Shown piece after piece: positions 26,334 through 35,411 of a stretch of 41,960 nt of DNA. Both the position numbers and the translations under genes were made by a program. The notes below the pieces were generated by a model. That model had not been told where the DNA came from. It saw nothing but the letters and a program-made list of their open reading frames with translations, and searched no databases. Source of the DNA: Planctomycetota bacterium (lineage in GTDB: Bacteria; Planctomycetota; Planctomycetia; Pirellulales; Pirellulaceae). Position 1 is the first letter of the stretch. Each line of letters starts with the position of its first letter. The stretch lies in contig JAPOIJ010000021.1 of NCBI GenBank assembly GCA_029979005.1, positions 1 to 41,960 of the forward strand, in the 5' to 3' direction.

Positions 26334-27389
26334 GTGCCAAAATACATTGTCAGATACGGGATCATGCGAAGCATTGGCGTCATGGCGTCACGTAATGACA
26401 TTGTGTACCGGCGTAGCATGGAGGTCATTGTACGAACCGATCGCGGAATCGAAGTGGGCCAGGTTCTTTGTGAGGCGACCGAGGATGCGTTATCTCATTT
26501 GGATCAACCAGCGACGGGACATGTGATTCGTGAAGTTTCCAATGATGACGTCGTTTCGATCGATGGAATTGACGGCGATCGAAAAAATAAATTAGCTGTT
26601 TGTCAGAAACATATCGATGCACTTGAGCTTGATATGAAACTTATCGATGTGGAACAGTTATTCGGCGGCGAGCGTCTTGTTGTGTTTTATTTGTCTGAAG
26701 ATCGAGTCGATTTTCGGGAACTAGTCAAACTGCTCGCCAGTGAGTTTCAAACTCGGATTGAGATGCGCCAGATTGGTGTCCGCGACGAGGCAAAACTGCT
26801 CGCGGACTATGGGGACTGCGGTAAGCCGGTTTGTTGTAACAGCCATTTGATTCAAATGCCGCCGGTATCAATGAAAATGGCTAAATTACAGAAAGCTACG
26901 CTCGATCCGACAAAAATATCCGGACGATGCGGGCGGTTAAAGTGTTGTCTGAGGTACGAATTTGACACCTACGAAAGCATTCAAAAACAGCTTCCGCGTG
27001 TTGGTGCTTACATTGTAACTCGAGACGGCAAAGGTAAGGTCCTCAATCAGCAGATCATTTCAGAACAGCTACTGGTGGAAATGGAAGATCATCGAAGGGT
27101 GGTTATCGACGCAAGTGACGTGCTCACGGTGGTGAAAAAATCATCCGGTGCTTCGGGGGGGAAAACTAAGCAGGAGAATCGGAATGTTTCAGAACAGGTA
27201 TCTGATGATTCCGATTCGAAGAGTAAAGGCACCGTGGTCGAAAAGAAAAGAAATGCGAAGCGAAAGGTGGCTGGGGAAACTGCCGTGGATCCGAAGGGTG
27301 GCAAACCACCTCGCGGGAAGAGGCGTCAACGAAGACGTGGTGGCAAGAATAAAAAGTCATCAGGAGGCGGTGGCGAGGGAGAGAAATAA
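26334..27389 (+). CDS. PSP1-domain protein (YaaT/RicT-like)
   Basis: The 351-residue protein begins with a GTG and contains the PSP1 domain of the YaaT/RicT family, which in Bacillus works with RicA and RicF in RNA maturation and development. Hallmarks are VIVRTDRGIEVGQVL, FRELVKLLASEF and RIEMRQIGVRDEAK. Cysteine clusters follow: CGKPVCC from Cys162 and CGRLKCC from Cys199, probable Fe-S or metal ligands. The last 70 residues are basic and disordered (KPPRGKRRQRRRGGKNKK), which suggests nucleic-acid contact. No ricA or ricF homologue is visible nearby. Confidence 0.87.
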   Translation: MPKYIVRYGIMRSIGVMASRNDIVYRRSMEVIVRTDRGIEVGQVLCEATEDALSHLDQPATGHVIREVSNDDVVSIDGIDGDRKNKLAVCQKHIDALELDMKLIDVEQLFGGERLVVFYLSEDRVDFRELVKLLASEFQTRIEMRQIGVRDEAKLLADYGDCGKPVCCNSHLIQMPPVSMKMAKLQKATLDPTKISGRCGRLKCCLRYEFDTYESIQKQLPRVGAYIVTRDGKGKVLNQQIISEQLLVEMEDHRRVVIDASDVLTVVKKSSGASGGKTKQENRNVSEQVSDDSDSKSKGTVVEKKRNAKRKVAGETAVDPKGGKPPRGKRRQRRRGGKNKKSSGGGGEGEK

Positions 27390-27531
27390 GAGATTCGAGT
27401 TGGTTTCTACGTGATTCACGATAAGATACTATTCGAGAGGGCGGTTTTAAAAAGCTCCTTTTTTAAAAGCTCTTAAATCCAATTGGTAAGTTTGCAGCGA
27501 ACGAAGCTTTTCATTTAATTTTAGGCCCATC

Positions 27532-27981
27532 ATGAATGACGAAGATTTATACATTTGTGAAATTCTAGAGAATGACGACCGATATCCGAGCGCTGCCTAT
27601 TATTTTATTCGGGACGCGTTAGCGTTCGCCGCAGACTCAATGGAACTTAATGAATGTTCTGAGGAGGAGGCGAATGCCGATATCGAGTCGGAATTGTTTG
27701 GCTGGACGAAGGAGCGGCACCTCACCGGGCAGCAATTTTGCGAAGCACTTCGTCTGTATGCGCTCAACCAATATGGCTATATGGCTAAGATTGTTTTGAA
27801 GTCCTGGGGCGTTGATAGTACTCGCTGCTTTGGTGATATGGTTTACAACATGATTGCGGTTGGAATGTTCAAGAAATCGAGCCGAGATGAGCAATCGCAT
27901 TTTGACGATGTCTACGATTTTGATGATGTGTTCGAAGTCGATTTTGAAATGAGCGGGGCGGTAAGCCCTCGAAGATCATAG
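27532..27981 (+). CDS. Minf_1886-family conserved protein
   Basis: The 149-residue acidic protein matches a small family restricted mainly to Planctomycetes and Verrucomicrobia (Minf_1886-type). Recognisable segments are YPSAAYYFIRDAL, ECSEEEANADIE, HLTGQQFCEALRLYAL, YGYMAKIVLKSWG and FGDMVYNMI. There is no signal peptide or membrane segment and no known catalytic motif. It lies about 140 bases after the PSP1 gene on the same strand. Function is unknown; the family resemblance is recalled, not searched. Confidence 0.8.
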   Translation: MNDEDLYICEILENDDRYPSAAYYFIRDALAFAADSMELNECSEEEANADIESELFGWTKERHLTGQQFCEALRLYALNQYGYMAKIVLKSWGVDSTRCFGDMVYNMIAVGMFKKSSRDEQSHFDDVYDFDDVFEVDFEMSGAVSPRRS

Positions 27982-28105
27982 CCGAAGATCATTGATAACC
28001 GCAATTCTCAAACGGATATGGTGTTCTTGATTTGGGTCAAACTTGGCTCCGATTGTTACGGAACAGGATTCTTTAAAAAGACAGTTAAACTAATCGGATC
28101 TACAA

Positions 28106-28312
28106 ATGGGATCTAAAAAAGAAAAGCAGGAATCGCCTGCTGCCAGAGATAGGCAGGTTCCTTGCGATTCCGTTGAGAAAGAGCCTTCGACTAAACCGAT
28201 CGCCTCTTGGTTAGTTGCGCCGCAAAAGGGGCTTTTTTATCTTTGCTCGATTCTATTCTTGGGTTGGTTGGGCTTCTTGAGTGTTATTGCCTATATGGTG
28301 AATTTTCAATGA
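28106..28312 (+). CDS. Small single-pass membrane protein, overlaps the next gene
   Basis: The 68-residue frame has a charged N-terminal half (KKEKQ, then EKEPSTK) and one C-terminal transmembrane helix (FYLCSILFLGWLGFLSVIAY). Its stop codon TGA shares bases with the ATG of the dehydrogenase (ATGA, 28309-28312), which supports it being translated and coupled. No homologue is recognised. The coupling makes it more believable than a random short frame. Confidence 0.6.
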   Translation: MGSKKEKQESPAARDRQVPCDSVEKEPSTKPIASWLVAPQKGLFYLCSILFLGWLGFLSVIAYMVNFQ

Positions 28313-29265
28313 ATATTGTCGTGCTTGATGGCTATACCCTTAATCCGGGAGACAATCCGTGGGACCCCATCGAGAAGCTTGGTGAACTTACGGTTTATGA
28401 TCGAACAGAGCCTGCCGAAGTTATTCCTAGGGCGATCAAGGCAGATGTGATTCTCACGAATAAAGTGGAGTTAAGCGGTGAAGCGATTGCTGAACTTCCG
28501 AATCTCAAGATGATCGCGGTGACGGCGACTGGGTACAACGTGGTGGATGTTGAGGCGGCAAGAGCGCGTGCGATCCCAGTTGCGAATGTCCCTGTATACA
28601 GCACCGATGCCGTTGCACAGCACGTATTTGCAGCATTATTGAGTTTCATACATAAGCCCAGTGAACATTCCCAGGCAATTCAGAACGGCGATTGGCAATC
28701 GCAAAAGAATTTTTCATTTTGGCTATCTCCGCTTGTCGAGTTAAGCGGAAAAACCATGGGATTGGTGGGGTTGGGAAAGATTGGTCGAGCGACCGCAAAA
28801 ATTGCAAATGCTTTTGGTCTCCGAGTCGTTGCTTGTAGTCGACGAAACGTAGACCCGCTGCCGTACGATGGGTTTGAGTGGTTGTCAATTGAGGAATTGT
28901 TTTCCCAATCAGATTACATCAGTCTGCATTGTCCACAAACTCCTGAAACAACGGGCTTTGTTGATTCGAACTTGATTAGGAAAATGAAGTCCGATGCCGT
29001 GTTGATTAACACGGCTCGGGGCGCACTGGTGAATGAGAACGACCTTGCTGACGCGTTGAATGATGAGCGTATTGGTGGGGCTCTTTTAGATGTTGTTTCT
29101 AAAGAGCCAATTGATGAGTCGAATCCTTTGTTGCATGCTAAAAATTGCGTACTGACACCGCATATCGCGTGGTCGCCAATTGAGGCAAGACGTCGGTTGA
29201 TGGAAACTGTGGCGACTAACATCGAGGCGTTTGTCGACGGCAACCCGATTCATGTCGTCAATTAA
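28309..29265 (+). CDS. D-2-hydroxyacid dehydrogenase (glycerate dehydrogenase/hydroxypyruvate reductase type)
   Basis: The enzyme reduces hydroxypyruvate or a related 2-ketoacid with NAD(P)H. The ATG at 28309 is chosen, overlapping the upstream small gene; the frame is open earlier but that part belongs to the small gene. The 318-residue protein has GLGKIGRATAKIANAFG (nucleotide loop), then CSRRN, whose Arg pair hints at NADPH, INTARGALV (catalytic Arg), the Glu of VVSKEP and TPHIAW (catalytic His). The N-terminal DGYTLNPGDNPW is typical of glycerate dehydrogenases. With mch nearby it may join C1/serine-type metabolism, but that is inference. Confidence 0.88.
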   Translation: MNIVVLDGYTLNPGDNPWDPIEKLGELTVYDRTEPAEVIPRAIKADVILTNKVELSGEAIAELPNLKMIAVTATGYNVVDVEAARARAIPVANVPVYSTDAVAQHVFAALLSFIHKPSEHSQAIQNGDWQSQKNFSFWLSPLVELSGKTMGLVGLGKIGRATAKIANAFGLRVVACSRRNVDPLPYDGFEWLSIEELFSQSDYISLHCPQTPETTGFVDSNLIRKMKSDAVLINTARGALVNENDLADALNDERIGGALLDVVSKEPIDESNPLLHAKNCVLTPHIAWSPIEARRRLMETVATNIEAFVDGNPIHVVN

Positions 29266-29294
29266 ATGGCTTTCTACGACTCGCGCAAATCGAA

Positions 29295-30494
29295 TTAGTT
29301 TTCGATATTACTCAATTGTTGATTGCGCCTGTTGATTAAGTTGTCGAACCAACTGAGTTCTTTTGCGATGCCTTCGGCGAGAGTCTGTGATTGCATTTCG
29401 TGGGGCAGCACATTCCAGGCGTAAGTTTCGACCTCAAAGTGTGGACTTTCTTGGCAGAATGATTGGATGGAATCGAGGCAATTCTCAATGTCAAATTGAG
29501 TTGTGCTGATTTGGTCGACTGCTTCGGTGAAAATGGGAACGTGAAAGTGAACCCGCCAACACCCTTGTGGGGAAGTTCCCGCCGAATTCAGCGCGTCAGT
29601 TAGATCTTCAAAAAATAGCGTCTCCGTATCCGAGCGGATAACCGTTTGATGGAGATACTTGGGTTCTGCGAATCGAGCGAGTTGCTCAATCTTTTCTCGG
29701 TTTAGAATTGGTGTCGAGTCGTCGAAATTGACTTCTACGGCTGAGGATACTTGTACCTTTCCCACTTTGATCTTCGCGTTGCAATATTGCTCGATTGCTT
29801 TGGCCTGAGACTCAAACATTACAGCAGAATGGCAAACATCATGGCAGACTCCAATGTGCGACCGGATGATGTCGGTTGCCTTTGAACCTTGATTAGTCAG
29901 GTGTTCGTCAAAAAATTGAATGACATCCTCGCATTTATCCAGCACACAACCGGGCTCGGGTTCAAGGCAAACGAAGAGATTTCGTCCGTCGGTCTGAGAG
30001 ATTCGGTCTAGGTGTTCCGCACACTTTTGGATGTTGGTAGCACAATGACGGAAAAAATCGGAAACCTGAGTTTGTGGTGTGCCTTCGGGAAGTGGCCATC
30101 CCAGTGGAAGTGTTGAAATTGTTCCGTTTTGTCCCTCGGGCAGCAAAACATTGAGAATCTTGGCTAATTGATTTGTATATTGAAGACGGTCAAAGTCAGC
30201 CCAGGTTGGAAGGTAAACATCGTGTTTGACGACTTCTTGGTGAAAGTCTCCGAACGGAAATCCATTGAGTGTGTACGGAACCAGTTCATGTTCTAACAGC
30301 CAGTCTCGGAATTGCAGGCAGGTTTCTGGGTGTTCCAACTGGTTCGCTGTGGTCGCGCTGAGCCAAAGGCCGATGCCTAATGGTTCATTGGGTGAGAATT
30401 TTGATTTGACATCGAGACTGTGTTTAACAAGATTCTGTTTAACTTCTTCAAGCGTTTTTCCCGGGTGGACATTCCCACAATAGCCTATCTTCAT
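29295..30494 (-). CDS. EboE-like TIM-barrel protein
   Basis: The 399-residue protein begins MKIGYCGNVHPGKTLEEV, the hallmark start of EboE, one of the eboABCDEF proteins linked to export or handling of secondary metabolites in algae, cyanobacteria and Pseudomonas. Other family segments are YTLNGFPFGDFHQEVVKH, TISTLPLGWP, LEPEPGC and CHDVCHSAV, giving an AP-endonuclease-like TIM barrel with possible metal ligands. No other ebo gene is in the window, so it is either an orphan or its partners lie elsewhere. It converges on the dehydrogenase gene. The biochemical reaction is not known. Confidence 0.75.
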   Translation of the reverse strand: MKIGYCGNVHPGKTLEEVKQNLVKHSLDVKSKFSPNEPLGIGLWLSATTANQLEHPETCLQFRDWLLEHELVPYTLNGFPFGDFHQEVVKHDVYLPTWADFDRLQYTNQLAKILNVLLPEGQNGTISTLPLGWPLPEGTPQTQVSDFFRHCATNIQKCAEHLDRISQTDGRNLFVCLEPEPGCVLDKCEDVIQFFDEHLTNQGSKATDIIRSHIGVCHDVCHSAVMFESQAKAIEQYCNAKIKVGKVQVSSAVEVNFDDSTPILNREKIEQLARFAEPKYLHQTVIRSDTETLFFEDLTDALNSAGTSPQGCWRVHFHVPIFTEAVDQISTTQFDIENCLDSIQSFCQESPHFEVETYAWNVLPHEMQSQTLAEGIAKELSWFDNLINRRNQQLSNIEN

Positions 30495-30626
30495 TGATTT
30501 TCTATCTGTCGTGTTTAAGGAGTGTGTCTGGATAGGAGGCGATTTTATCAGTCGCCAGATCCCGAGTCCAAGGGATTTGCGGGCAGAGGTGGGAGAGATG
30601 GAAACGAGATTGGAAAATAAAAACCG

Positions 30627-31055
30627 TCAGTCTTTAAGTTGAATTATTGCCGATCGTGAGAGACAGCAGGTTGAGATCGCCAGCGAAACCCAACCTCCGA
30701 TAAATGATAAACCGCCAAGTGGCACGATCGCACCAAGAAAGGGTTTTTCGAGCAGCACTAATGCATAGAGCAGTCCTGAAAAAAGGAGGATCCCGGTCAA
30801 AAAAAGATACCCCGCTAGACTGACCAACCTTGAGGGGTAAAGGAGCGTAATGATTCCAACAAGAATGATTGCGATTGAATGGTGCATCTGATAGGCCGAG
30901 GCGGTTTTCCAATTGTCAATACGCTGGCTAACCAATGCGGCGTGTTCACCATGAATCGCTGTCAGACGATTTTCCAGTCCGTGAGCACCGTAAGCGCCGA
31001 GCCCGACAGCGAGTCCAGCGAGTAGGCAGCCTAACAGCATCCAGTGGCGATTCAT
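30627..31055 (-). CDS. DUF423-family small membrane protein
   Basis: The 142-residue frame starts at the ATG at 31055 (MNRHWMLLG); a longer in-frame start at 31121 is less likely. Four hydrophobic segments are visible and the family signatures LGAYGAHGLENRL, YQMHHSIAIILVG, FSGLLYALVLL and PLGGLSFIGGW are clear. DUF423 proteins (YgdD-like) are widespread and of unknown function. It lies about 130 bases downstream of the EboE-like start on the same strand and is divergent from the peptidase gene. Confidence 0.88.
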   Translation of the reverse strand: MNRHWMLLGCLLAGLAVGLGAYGAHGLENRLTAIHGEHAALVSQRIDNWKTASAYQMHHSIAIILVGIITLLYPSRLVSLAGYLFLTGILLFSGLLYALVLLEKPFLGAIVPLGGLSFIGGWVSLAISTCCLSRSAIIQLKD

Positions 31056-31254
31056 TTGTATCTCATTAGGGTTGGGAGCACATGTGGATGTTTGAAGAAA
31101 ACAATCGAAATGCCCGGTCAATGGTTGCGATTTTCATGAGTGTGTTTTCAAATATTATAGCCGTAAATGGATGTCTAATGTTGGCCGTGGTTGTATCTCG
31201 GTAATCAACAATGCATTCTTATTCTTTGTTAATTTGATATGAGCTGAAGTAAAC

Positions 31255-34200
31255 ATGAAATTACTCTTCTCCCTGGTTGGCGTCTTCGTAATTATGAATT
31301 TCTCAATAACTGCAGGTGTTTCACAGACGAATGACGATTTCAAGCCGTTTCCATTAACGGTTGCCGAGTCGAGTGAATTTCAGTCGACATCGAAATCATC
31401 CGAAGTAATTGAATTTATCGACGCCTGTGCGAAAAAAGCGGGCCATGTTTCCCGATTCGATTGGGGCGAAACCGTCGAAGGTAAAGCGCTGGTCGGAGCG
31501 ATGGTTGCCCGTGAAGCATACAAGCTGGGGGATCAGGACGACCGAAATGTGGTACTGTTGCTCGGCAACATACATAGTGGCGAATGTGCAGGTAAAGAGG
31601 CGCTGTTGATACTGCTGCGAGAGTTGACAGATAACCCTGAACACCCCTGGTTAAAAAAGAATGTGATTCTTTTCGCGCCGAATTATAACGCCGATGGCAA
31701 TGATCGCATGGGCAAAGACAATCGCCCCGGCCAGATCGGCCCCATCAACGGGATGGGGCGTCGTGAAAATGCTCAACAGTTAGATCTGAATCGAGATTTT
31801 TCAAAAATTGAATCGCCCGAAGCACGTGCATTGGTTCGTTTAATCGATACCTGTAATCCTCATCTTTTTGTCGATTGCCACACTACGAATGGTTCGAAGC
31901 ACCAATACAGTTTGACCTATGATATTCCGCATAATCCGGCTGCCGCTGAGCCAATTCGCCGCTTCTTACGTGAGAAGATGATGCCGGTTGTGACTCAGCA
32001 GTTGGAGGTACAAGGTACGAAAACGTTTTATTACGGGAACTTTAATCGCGAGCATACGCGATGGACGACGTACGGACATGAGCCGCGCTACAGTACGGAG
32101 TACGTTGGCCTCCGTGGAAGACTGGCGATCCTTTCAGAGGCGTACAGTTATTTGGATTACAAAGGACGGGTTTTTGCGACGAAGGACTTTGTCTCAGGCT
32201 TGTTGGACTATGTCACTGAGAACTCGCTTGCGATCCATCAGTTACTAGAATCTGTTGATCGGGAATTAATTGAGACTGCGTCAATTGAGCCGTCTCGTTT
32301 AGTTTTATCGCTTGCAGCTAAGAATGGTCCATTCGAAGACAAGTTCATATTGAAGGGTTTCAAAAATGGCGAACCTCACGATTATGAGTGTGAGTTCATT
32401 TCAAAATATGAGCCCACAAAAACAACTCAATTCGCATTTGCCTACATTATTCCAGAGGGTTTCGAGCGTGTGGTCGATCGGTTACTAATGCACGGAGTAA
32501 AGGTTGAGCGTTTATCCAACGATTTAAAAACTGAAGTCGAGGTTGACCGGATTGTCGAACTGGATCGTGCAGAGCGAGCTTTTCAAAAACATAATATGGT
32601 TCGATTAGACGCGGATCGAGAAAGTCGCGAGTTAGTTATCCCGGCTGGAAGTTACCTCGTTAAAACGGGGCAACCGCTAGGGCGTTGGATTAGCTACATG
32701 TTAGAGGCGAATTCTGATGACGGGTTCGCCTTTTGGAATTTCTTTGACAGTGTATTGAAGCCCAGGGAATTATTTCCAGTTCTCCGTTTGCCCCGACCGT
32801 TGAAAATCGAAACCGAAGCGGTAGAGGAAGTTCCGCGGGACGGTCGGCTCTCGCTTGAGTTGATTGATGGCCCCAATAGTCTAATGTCCGGTTTGGCAAG
32901 AGCTCCTCGTTGGTTTGGGCAATCCAACTGGTTAACCACGGGCTTGTACAACGATTCGGCGCTAATCGATGCCGAAAGTGCATCCATCGTCAGCCAGCCG
33001 GGACGACCCTACCGATCCGAGGAAGTAAAAGAAGCATTGATAGAAGCGGGTCTTGGAAAAGATGAGGCTGGTTCGCTCTCTCAGAGCGATCCAGTGTTGC
33101 CCACCAATAATCGGGTCGCCGTATTTAGTGGGGACGGCTATTCCGCAGTTTATTTTATTGAAAATGTTGAGGCAGGACTACCGAAGGCAATGGTGGTTGC
33201 CAATCCCGGGGATTCAGCCGGACTGTTCCATTTTAATGATCAAGAGGATCAGGTCGCGTTCTGCACAACAAAGGGCCTGAATGTTTTGGACTTAGATTCT
33301 CGCGAGATTAAAACGGTGGCGGCTGCTGATGAAAAACAGCTCGTAGGAATGCTTGATTGGGTCTATCAGGAGGAACTGTATGGACGTGGTAATTTTAAAG
33401 GTTACTGGTGGCAGACCAATGGCAATAGGATTGCATTCATTAAGTTAGACGAATCACCTTTGATTCCATTCACGGTCATGGATCATCTGCCGGTTCGGGG
33501 TAAATCAGAGATGACCAATTACCCCAAAGCGGGGGATCCCAATCCTATCGTCAAAGTCGGAGTAGTTGGTGGGGCATCGTGGGAAACTAAGTGGGTCGAT
33601 CTTTCGGCGTATGATGGATCTGAAATTTTGATTTCGGGAGTTTCCTGGTCAAGTGATGGAAAGCAGCTGTTGTTACAGGTTCAGAATCGTGAACAGACTT
33701 GGCTCGATCTCGTTGCAGTCAATGAAGAAGGAGAGGAACCGAAGCTTCTGTTCCGGGACAAGACCCCTGCGTGGATTGAATCTCCAGGCAGCCCTGTGTT
33801 GCTGAGCGACGGCGATTTTCTTTGGCGAAGTCCGCGGACCGGTTATAGCCACATTTATCGGTATACATCGGATGGGAAGCTTAAATCTGCTGTGACGGAG
33901 GGGAAGTGGGAGGTTCGATCTCTACTGGGGGTTTCTGAAGATAAACGATATTGTTTTTTTACCGCCGCGAGGGAGTTGCCGACTGAGATACATGCCTACC
34001 GGGCAGATTTAGTTTCTGGAGACCTAGTTGATTTGACTCCTGAAAAGGGAGAGCATTCCGTTGATTTTAGTAAGGATATGTCGTTCTTTATTGACAGTTG
34101 GAGCGATGTCGAAACGGCTCCACGGTTTTTATTGCGTGATTGCGAAGGAACTGTTTTAAGGGAATTCAACGGATCCTCGGATGATCGACTGGATTACCTT

Positions 34201-34971
34201 GGTGGAACGAGTACCGAATTTTTAGAGGTGCCATCTGGGAACGATCAGCCGATGGATGCCATGTTGATCAAACCCCCAAATTTTGATTCCAGTAAAAAGT
34301 ATCCCGTCCTTGTTCATATTTACGCTGGTCCGCAAGCCCCTCGTGTGCGAAACCGATTTGGAGGAGTGCAATCTTTGTGGCATCAGATGCTTGCCCAGCA
34401 GGGGTATGTTATCTGGATTTGTGATAACCAGTCAGCAAGTTACCGCAGTGTAAAACACGCTTGGCCTATCCATCGAAATTTTGCGGTGAATGAACTTGCT
34501 GATATTGAACGGGGGGTTGCTTGGTTAAAGGAGCATGATTGGGTTGATGCTGATCGGATCGGTATATGGGGTTGGAGTTATGGCGGTTACATGACAGCCT
34601 ATGCACTGACCCATTCGGACACGTTTAAGATGGGGATATCGGGGGCTCCCGTCACGGATTGGAAAAACTATGATTCGATCTACACCGAACGTTACATGGG
34701 ATTGCCAAATGAGAATCCCAAGGGATATTTCAATGCTTCGGTTTTGCACGGAAAAGCAAGGGATTTAAATGGAGATCTTTTGTTAATCCACGGCACGATC
34801 GACGACAATGTCCATCTCAACAATACGGTGCAGTTTGTCAAAGAGTTGCAGGACGCGGGCAAGCAATTTGATCTGATGATTTATCCCGGGAATCGCCACT
34901 CGGTAAGGGATGAAAAGCAGTCAGCCCATTTGCGTAAACTCATGACCGAATTTATCCAAGACCATCTTTAA
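31255..34971 (+). CDS. Secreted fusion peptidase: M14 carboxypeptidase plus S9 dipeptidyl-peptidase
   Basis: The 1238-residue protein has a signal peptide (MKLLFSLVGVFVIMNFSITAG) and two complete peptidase modules. Residues about 35-330 form an M14 zinc carboxypeptidase: HSGE with His107 and Glu110, the third zinc ligand at His209 in DCHTT, and a candidate catalytic Glu295 in LSEAYS. Residues about 560-980 look like the DPP-IV propeller (YWWQTNGNRIAFIKLDES, then TNYPKAGDPNP). The C-terminal 250 residues are an S9 hydrolase with GWSYGG (Ser1108), HGTIDDNVH (Asp1183) and GNRHS (His1215). All key residues are present. Export suggests digestion of peptides outside the cytoplasm. The junction lies in frame with no interruption. 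Confidence 0.9.
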   Translation: MKLLFSLVGVFVIMNFSITAGVSQTNDDFKPFPLTVAESSEFQSTSKSSEVIEFIDACAKKAGHVSRFDWGETVEGKALVGAMVAREAYKLGDQDDRNVVLLLGNIHSGECAGKEALLILLRELTDNPEHPWLKKNVILFAPNYNADGNDRMGKDNRPGQIGPINGMGRRENAQQLDLNRDFSKIESPEARALVRLIDTCNPHLFVDCHTTNGSKHQYSLTYDIPHNPAAAEPIRRFLREKMMPVVTQQLEVQGTKTFYYGNFNREHTRWTTYGHEPRYSTEYVGLRGRLAILSEAYSYLDYKGRVFATKDFVSGLLDYVTENSLAIHQLLESVDRELIETASIEPSRLVLSLAAKNGPFEDKFILKGFKNGEPHDYECEFISKYEPTKTTQFAFAYIIPEGFERVVDRLLMHGVKVERLSNDLKTEVEVDRIVELDRAERAFQKHNMVRLDADRESRELVIPAGSYLVKTGQPLGRWISYMLEANSDDGFAFWNFFDSVLKPRELFPVLRLPRPLKIETEAVEEVPRDGRLSLELIDGPNSLMSGLARAPRWFGQSNWLTTGLYNDSALIDAESASIVSQPGRPYRSEEVKEALIEAGLGKDEAGSLSQSDPVLPTNNRVAVFSGDGYSAVYFIENVEAGLPKAMVVANPGDSAGLFHFNDQEDQVAFCTTKGLNVLDLDSREIKTVAAADEKQLVGMLDWVYQEELYGRGNFKGYWWQTNGNRIAFIKLDESPLIPFTVMDHLPVRGKSEMTNYPKAGDPNPIVKVGVVGGASWETKWVDLSAYDGSEILISGVSWSSDGKQLLLQVQNREQTWLDLVAVNEEGEEPKLLFRDKTPAWIESPGSPVLLSDGDFLWRSPRTGYSHIYRYTSDGKLKSAVTEGKWEVRSLLGVSEDKRYCFFTAARELPTEIHAYRADLVSGDLVDLTPEKGEHSVDFSKDMSFFIDSWSDVETAPRFLLRDCEGTVLREFNGSSDDRLDYLGGTSTEFLEVPSGNDQPMDAMLIKPPNFDSSKKYPVLVHIYAGPQAPRVRNRFGGVQSLWHQMLAQQGYVIWICDNQSASYRSVKHAWPIHRNFAVNELADIERGVAWLKEHDWVDADRIGIWGWSYGGYMTAYALTHSDTFKMGISGAPVTDWKNYDSIYTERYMGLPNENPKGYFNASVLHGKARDLNGDLLLIHGTIDDNVHLNNTVQFVKELQDAGKQFDLMIYPGNRHSVRDEKQSAHLRKLMTEFIQDHL

Positions 34972-35079
34972 TCGAGATGGGAATGGGACTGCTTTCCAAG
35001 GATAGGTGTGCAGGAAGATTTGAGTTTATGAACAAGTTTCCCTGCTTTTCGGTGTTCAATTGGCTTGAAATTCGAGTGC

Positions 35080-35109
35080 TTGCTAGTGCTTTCACTTCGG
35101 TGATATGAT
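35080..35109 (+). promoter_or_regulatory. Candidate sigma70 promoter upstream of dnaG
   Basis: TTGCTA at 35080-35085 and TATGAT at 35104-35109 are separated by 18 bases. The -10 matches five of six consensus positions and the -35 three to four. It would give a leader of about 300 bases before dnaG. Planctomycete promoters are poorly characterised, so this is a weak call. Confidence 0.3.
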
Positions 35110-35152
35110 GACCAGAGTTTCTTGATTTGTTTGTGAGATTGGTGTTGACTCA

Positions 35153-35172
35153 ATTTTAGGCGATATTTTAGG
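35153..35172 (+). repeat. Direct repeat ATTTTAGG, 12-base period
   Basis: Two identical octamers (35153-35160 and 35165-35172) lie about 45 bases downstream of the candidate promoter. The spacing, close to one helical turn, fits a protein-binding site, but two copies are too few to be sure. Confidence 0.35.
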
Positions 35173-35411
35173 TTAGAGTGCTGTGTCATGGAGGGCACTA
35201 ACTTCATAGCAGCAAACCAGCAAAAAACAACGAAAGCCACAAGGAAGTGGATTTGAAAATAGTTGCTTGGTAACGGCTATCACCACAATAGAGCGTAGGT
35301 CGACGTAACGTTTGTTTACTCGCTGTTTCTATTGATCGCTGGCGAAATATTCGCTTCGCGACCTCCAAACGAACAAGGGTTCGTGACTGTGTCACAGTAT
35401 GGAGTTCTCTG

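Larger units (their letters stand above)
34972..35411 (+). other. Long leader before dnaG
   Basis: About 440 bases carry no credible gene. They contain a sigma70-like promoter candidate and a direct repeat: ATTTTAGG at 35153-35160 and again at 35165-35172, a 12-base period. Otherwise nothing is recognised. Confidence 0.5.

Noticed and set aside
27445..27472. Repeated TTTTAAAAAGCTC-like sequence after the PSP1 gene
   Set aside because: Only two imperfect AT-rich copies, no stable hairpin and no clear terminator; too weak to annotate.
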